Positions 13,890 through 30,000 of a stretch of DNA of 30,000 nt are shown here, piece by piece. Every line of letters begins with the position of its first letter. Positions within the stretch are counted from its first letter, which is position 1. The stretch is from the NCBI GenBank assembly GCA_963170055.1, contig CAUJGJ010000082.1, forward strand, positions 1,300,001 to 1,330,000, read 5' to 3'. The notes under the pieces were generated by a model that saw only the letters and a program-made list of their open reading frames with translations, made no database searches and was not told the origin of the DNA. The position numbers were made by a program, and so were the translations under genes. Source of the DNA: Halisarca cf. caerulea. Lineage: Eukaryota; Porifera; Demospongiae; Chondrillida; Halisarcidae.

Positions 13890-14300
13890 TTATAGAGACC
13901 ATTCAGGTATCGATCTTGCTCTGAATATAGTATGGCTCCCGGAGATTGCTACCTTTGAAGCTTTCTCAAGGACTATCCGTCTGTCTTTAGATGAGGACTT
14001 TGGAGCAGCACATTTGAGGCTAGCATAGGCCTGGTCCGTATAGTGGCCTAGACAGCCAATCTCAATAGTGAGCAACTGCACTTGAAAGCCAAGTTGGTGG
14101 AGGTCAGAAGCGAGGAATTGGTAGTTGGATTTGTTCTGCTTTCTGTTCCTAGCATTGCTGATGCTGGATGTGGAGTTCCAAGGAACAGTAAGTTCAAGGA
14201 TGGTAACATTCTTATCTTCCACAATACAGATGTCAGGCCGGGCCGAAGTGCTGATTAAGGATGGTGGAACAGTTGCAGGAACTCGGAATATCGAGTTTGG
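13890..14300 (-). pseudogene. Retroelement 3' ORF fragment
   Basis: The minus-strand frame is open from 14300 (a stop lies at 14301-14303) to a stop near 13890. It includes STSARPDICIVEDKNVTILE, LTVPWN, a KSNYQFL helix and TIEIGCLGHY. The pattern RPD-hydrophobic, ELTVP and IEIG is a recurrent C-terminal module in reverse-transcriptase polyproteins of invertebrate retroelements. Only this module remains; no reverse transcriptase is present, so it is a 5'-truncated dead copy. Its left end lies about 40 bp before the ALDH16A1 start codon, in the opposite orientation. The clade is not determined. Confidence 0.6.
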
Positions 14301-14324
14301 CTACGCGAGACCATTTGTCAGTGG

Positions 14325-14330
14325 CACGTG
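14325..14330 (+). promoter_or_regulatory. CACGTG E-box next to the ALDH16A1 start codon
   Basis: A perfect palindromic E-box lies 10 bp before the ATG. It might lie in the leader or the core promoter; a single six-base match is weak evidence. Confidence 0.25.
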
Positions 14331-14339
14331 AGCATCAAA

Positions 14340-30000
<15,661 letters not shown>

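Noticed and set aside
14328..14339. GTG at 14328 as the ALDH16A1 start
   Set aside because: The ATG at 14340 has a good Kozak context, and animal nuclear genes rarely start at GTG.

Overview
This window is nuclear DNA from an animal. It holds multi-exon genes with GT-AG introns, a signalling adaptor with an IRS-type PTB domain, the two-domain aldehyde dehydrogenase ALDH16A1, and many transposon fragments. Fairly compact genes, numerous small inverted-repeat (MITE-like) elements and long GT/CA tracts suggest an early-branching invertebrate. A sponge is my best guess, but the sequence alone does not prove it.

Layout. (1) 1-3888: intron or upstream DNA dominated by GT/CA, TATG and TA microsatellites, with no exon I can defend. 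(2) 3889-6834, plus strand: the last five exons of an IRS-like docking protein (574 residues visible, 5' end missing), with a PTB domain, proline-rich SH3 ligands, one YxN motif and four YxxM motifs. (3) 6835-11270: 3' flank and intergenic DNA with a GT tract, nested inverted-repeat elements and one possible 58-residue ORF on the minus strand. (4) 11271-12557, minus strand: a complete intronless gene for a 428-residue ATP-grasp ligase. (5) 12558-14339: a divergent intergenic region with a CA satellite, a 49-bp palindromic element with a perfect 9-bp target duplication, and a retroelement 3' fragment ending about 40 bp before the next start codon. (6) 14340-30000, plus strand: 14 exons (844 codons) of ALDH16A1, running off the right edge. 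Its introns hold minisatellites, several inverted-repeat elements, a Penelope-like GIY-YIG remnant and long GT tracts.

The three genes are not an obvious pathway. The first two converge tail to tail and the second and third diverge head to head. The most unusual content is in the introns. A 41-bp minisatellite has copied the end of an ALDH16A1 exon with its splice donor twelve times. GT tracts begin at or next to several splice donors. Complementary GT and CA tracts alternate through every intron of the IRS-like gene. Several minisatellites seem to have grown inside small transposons.
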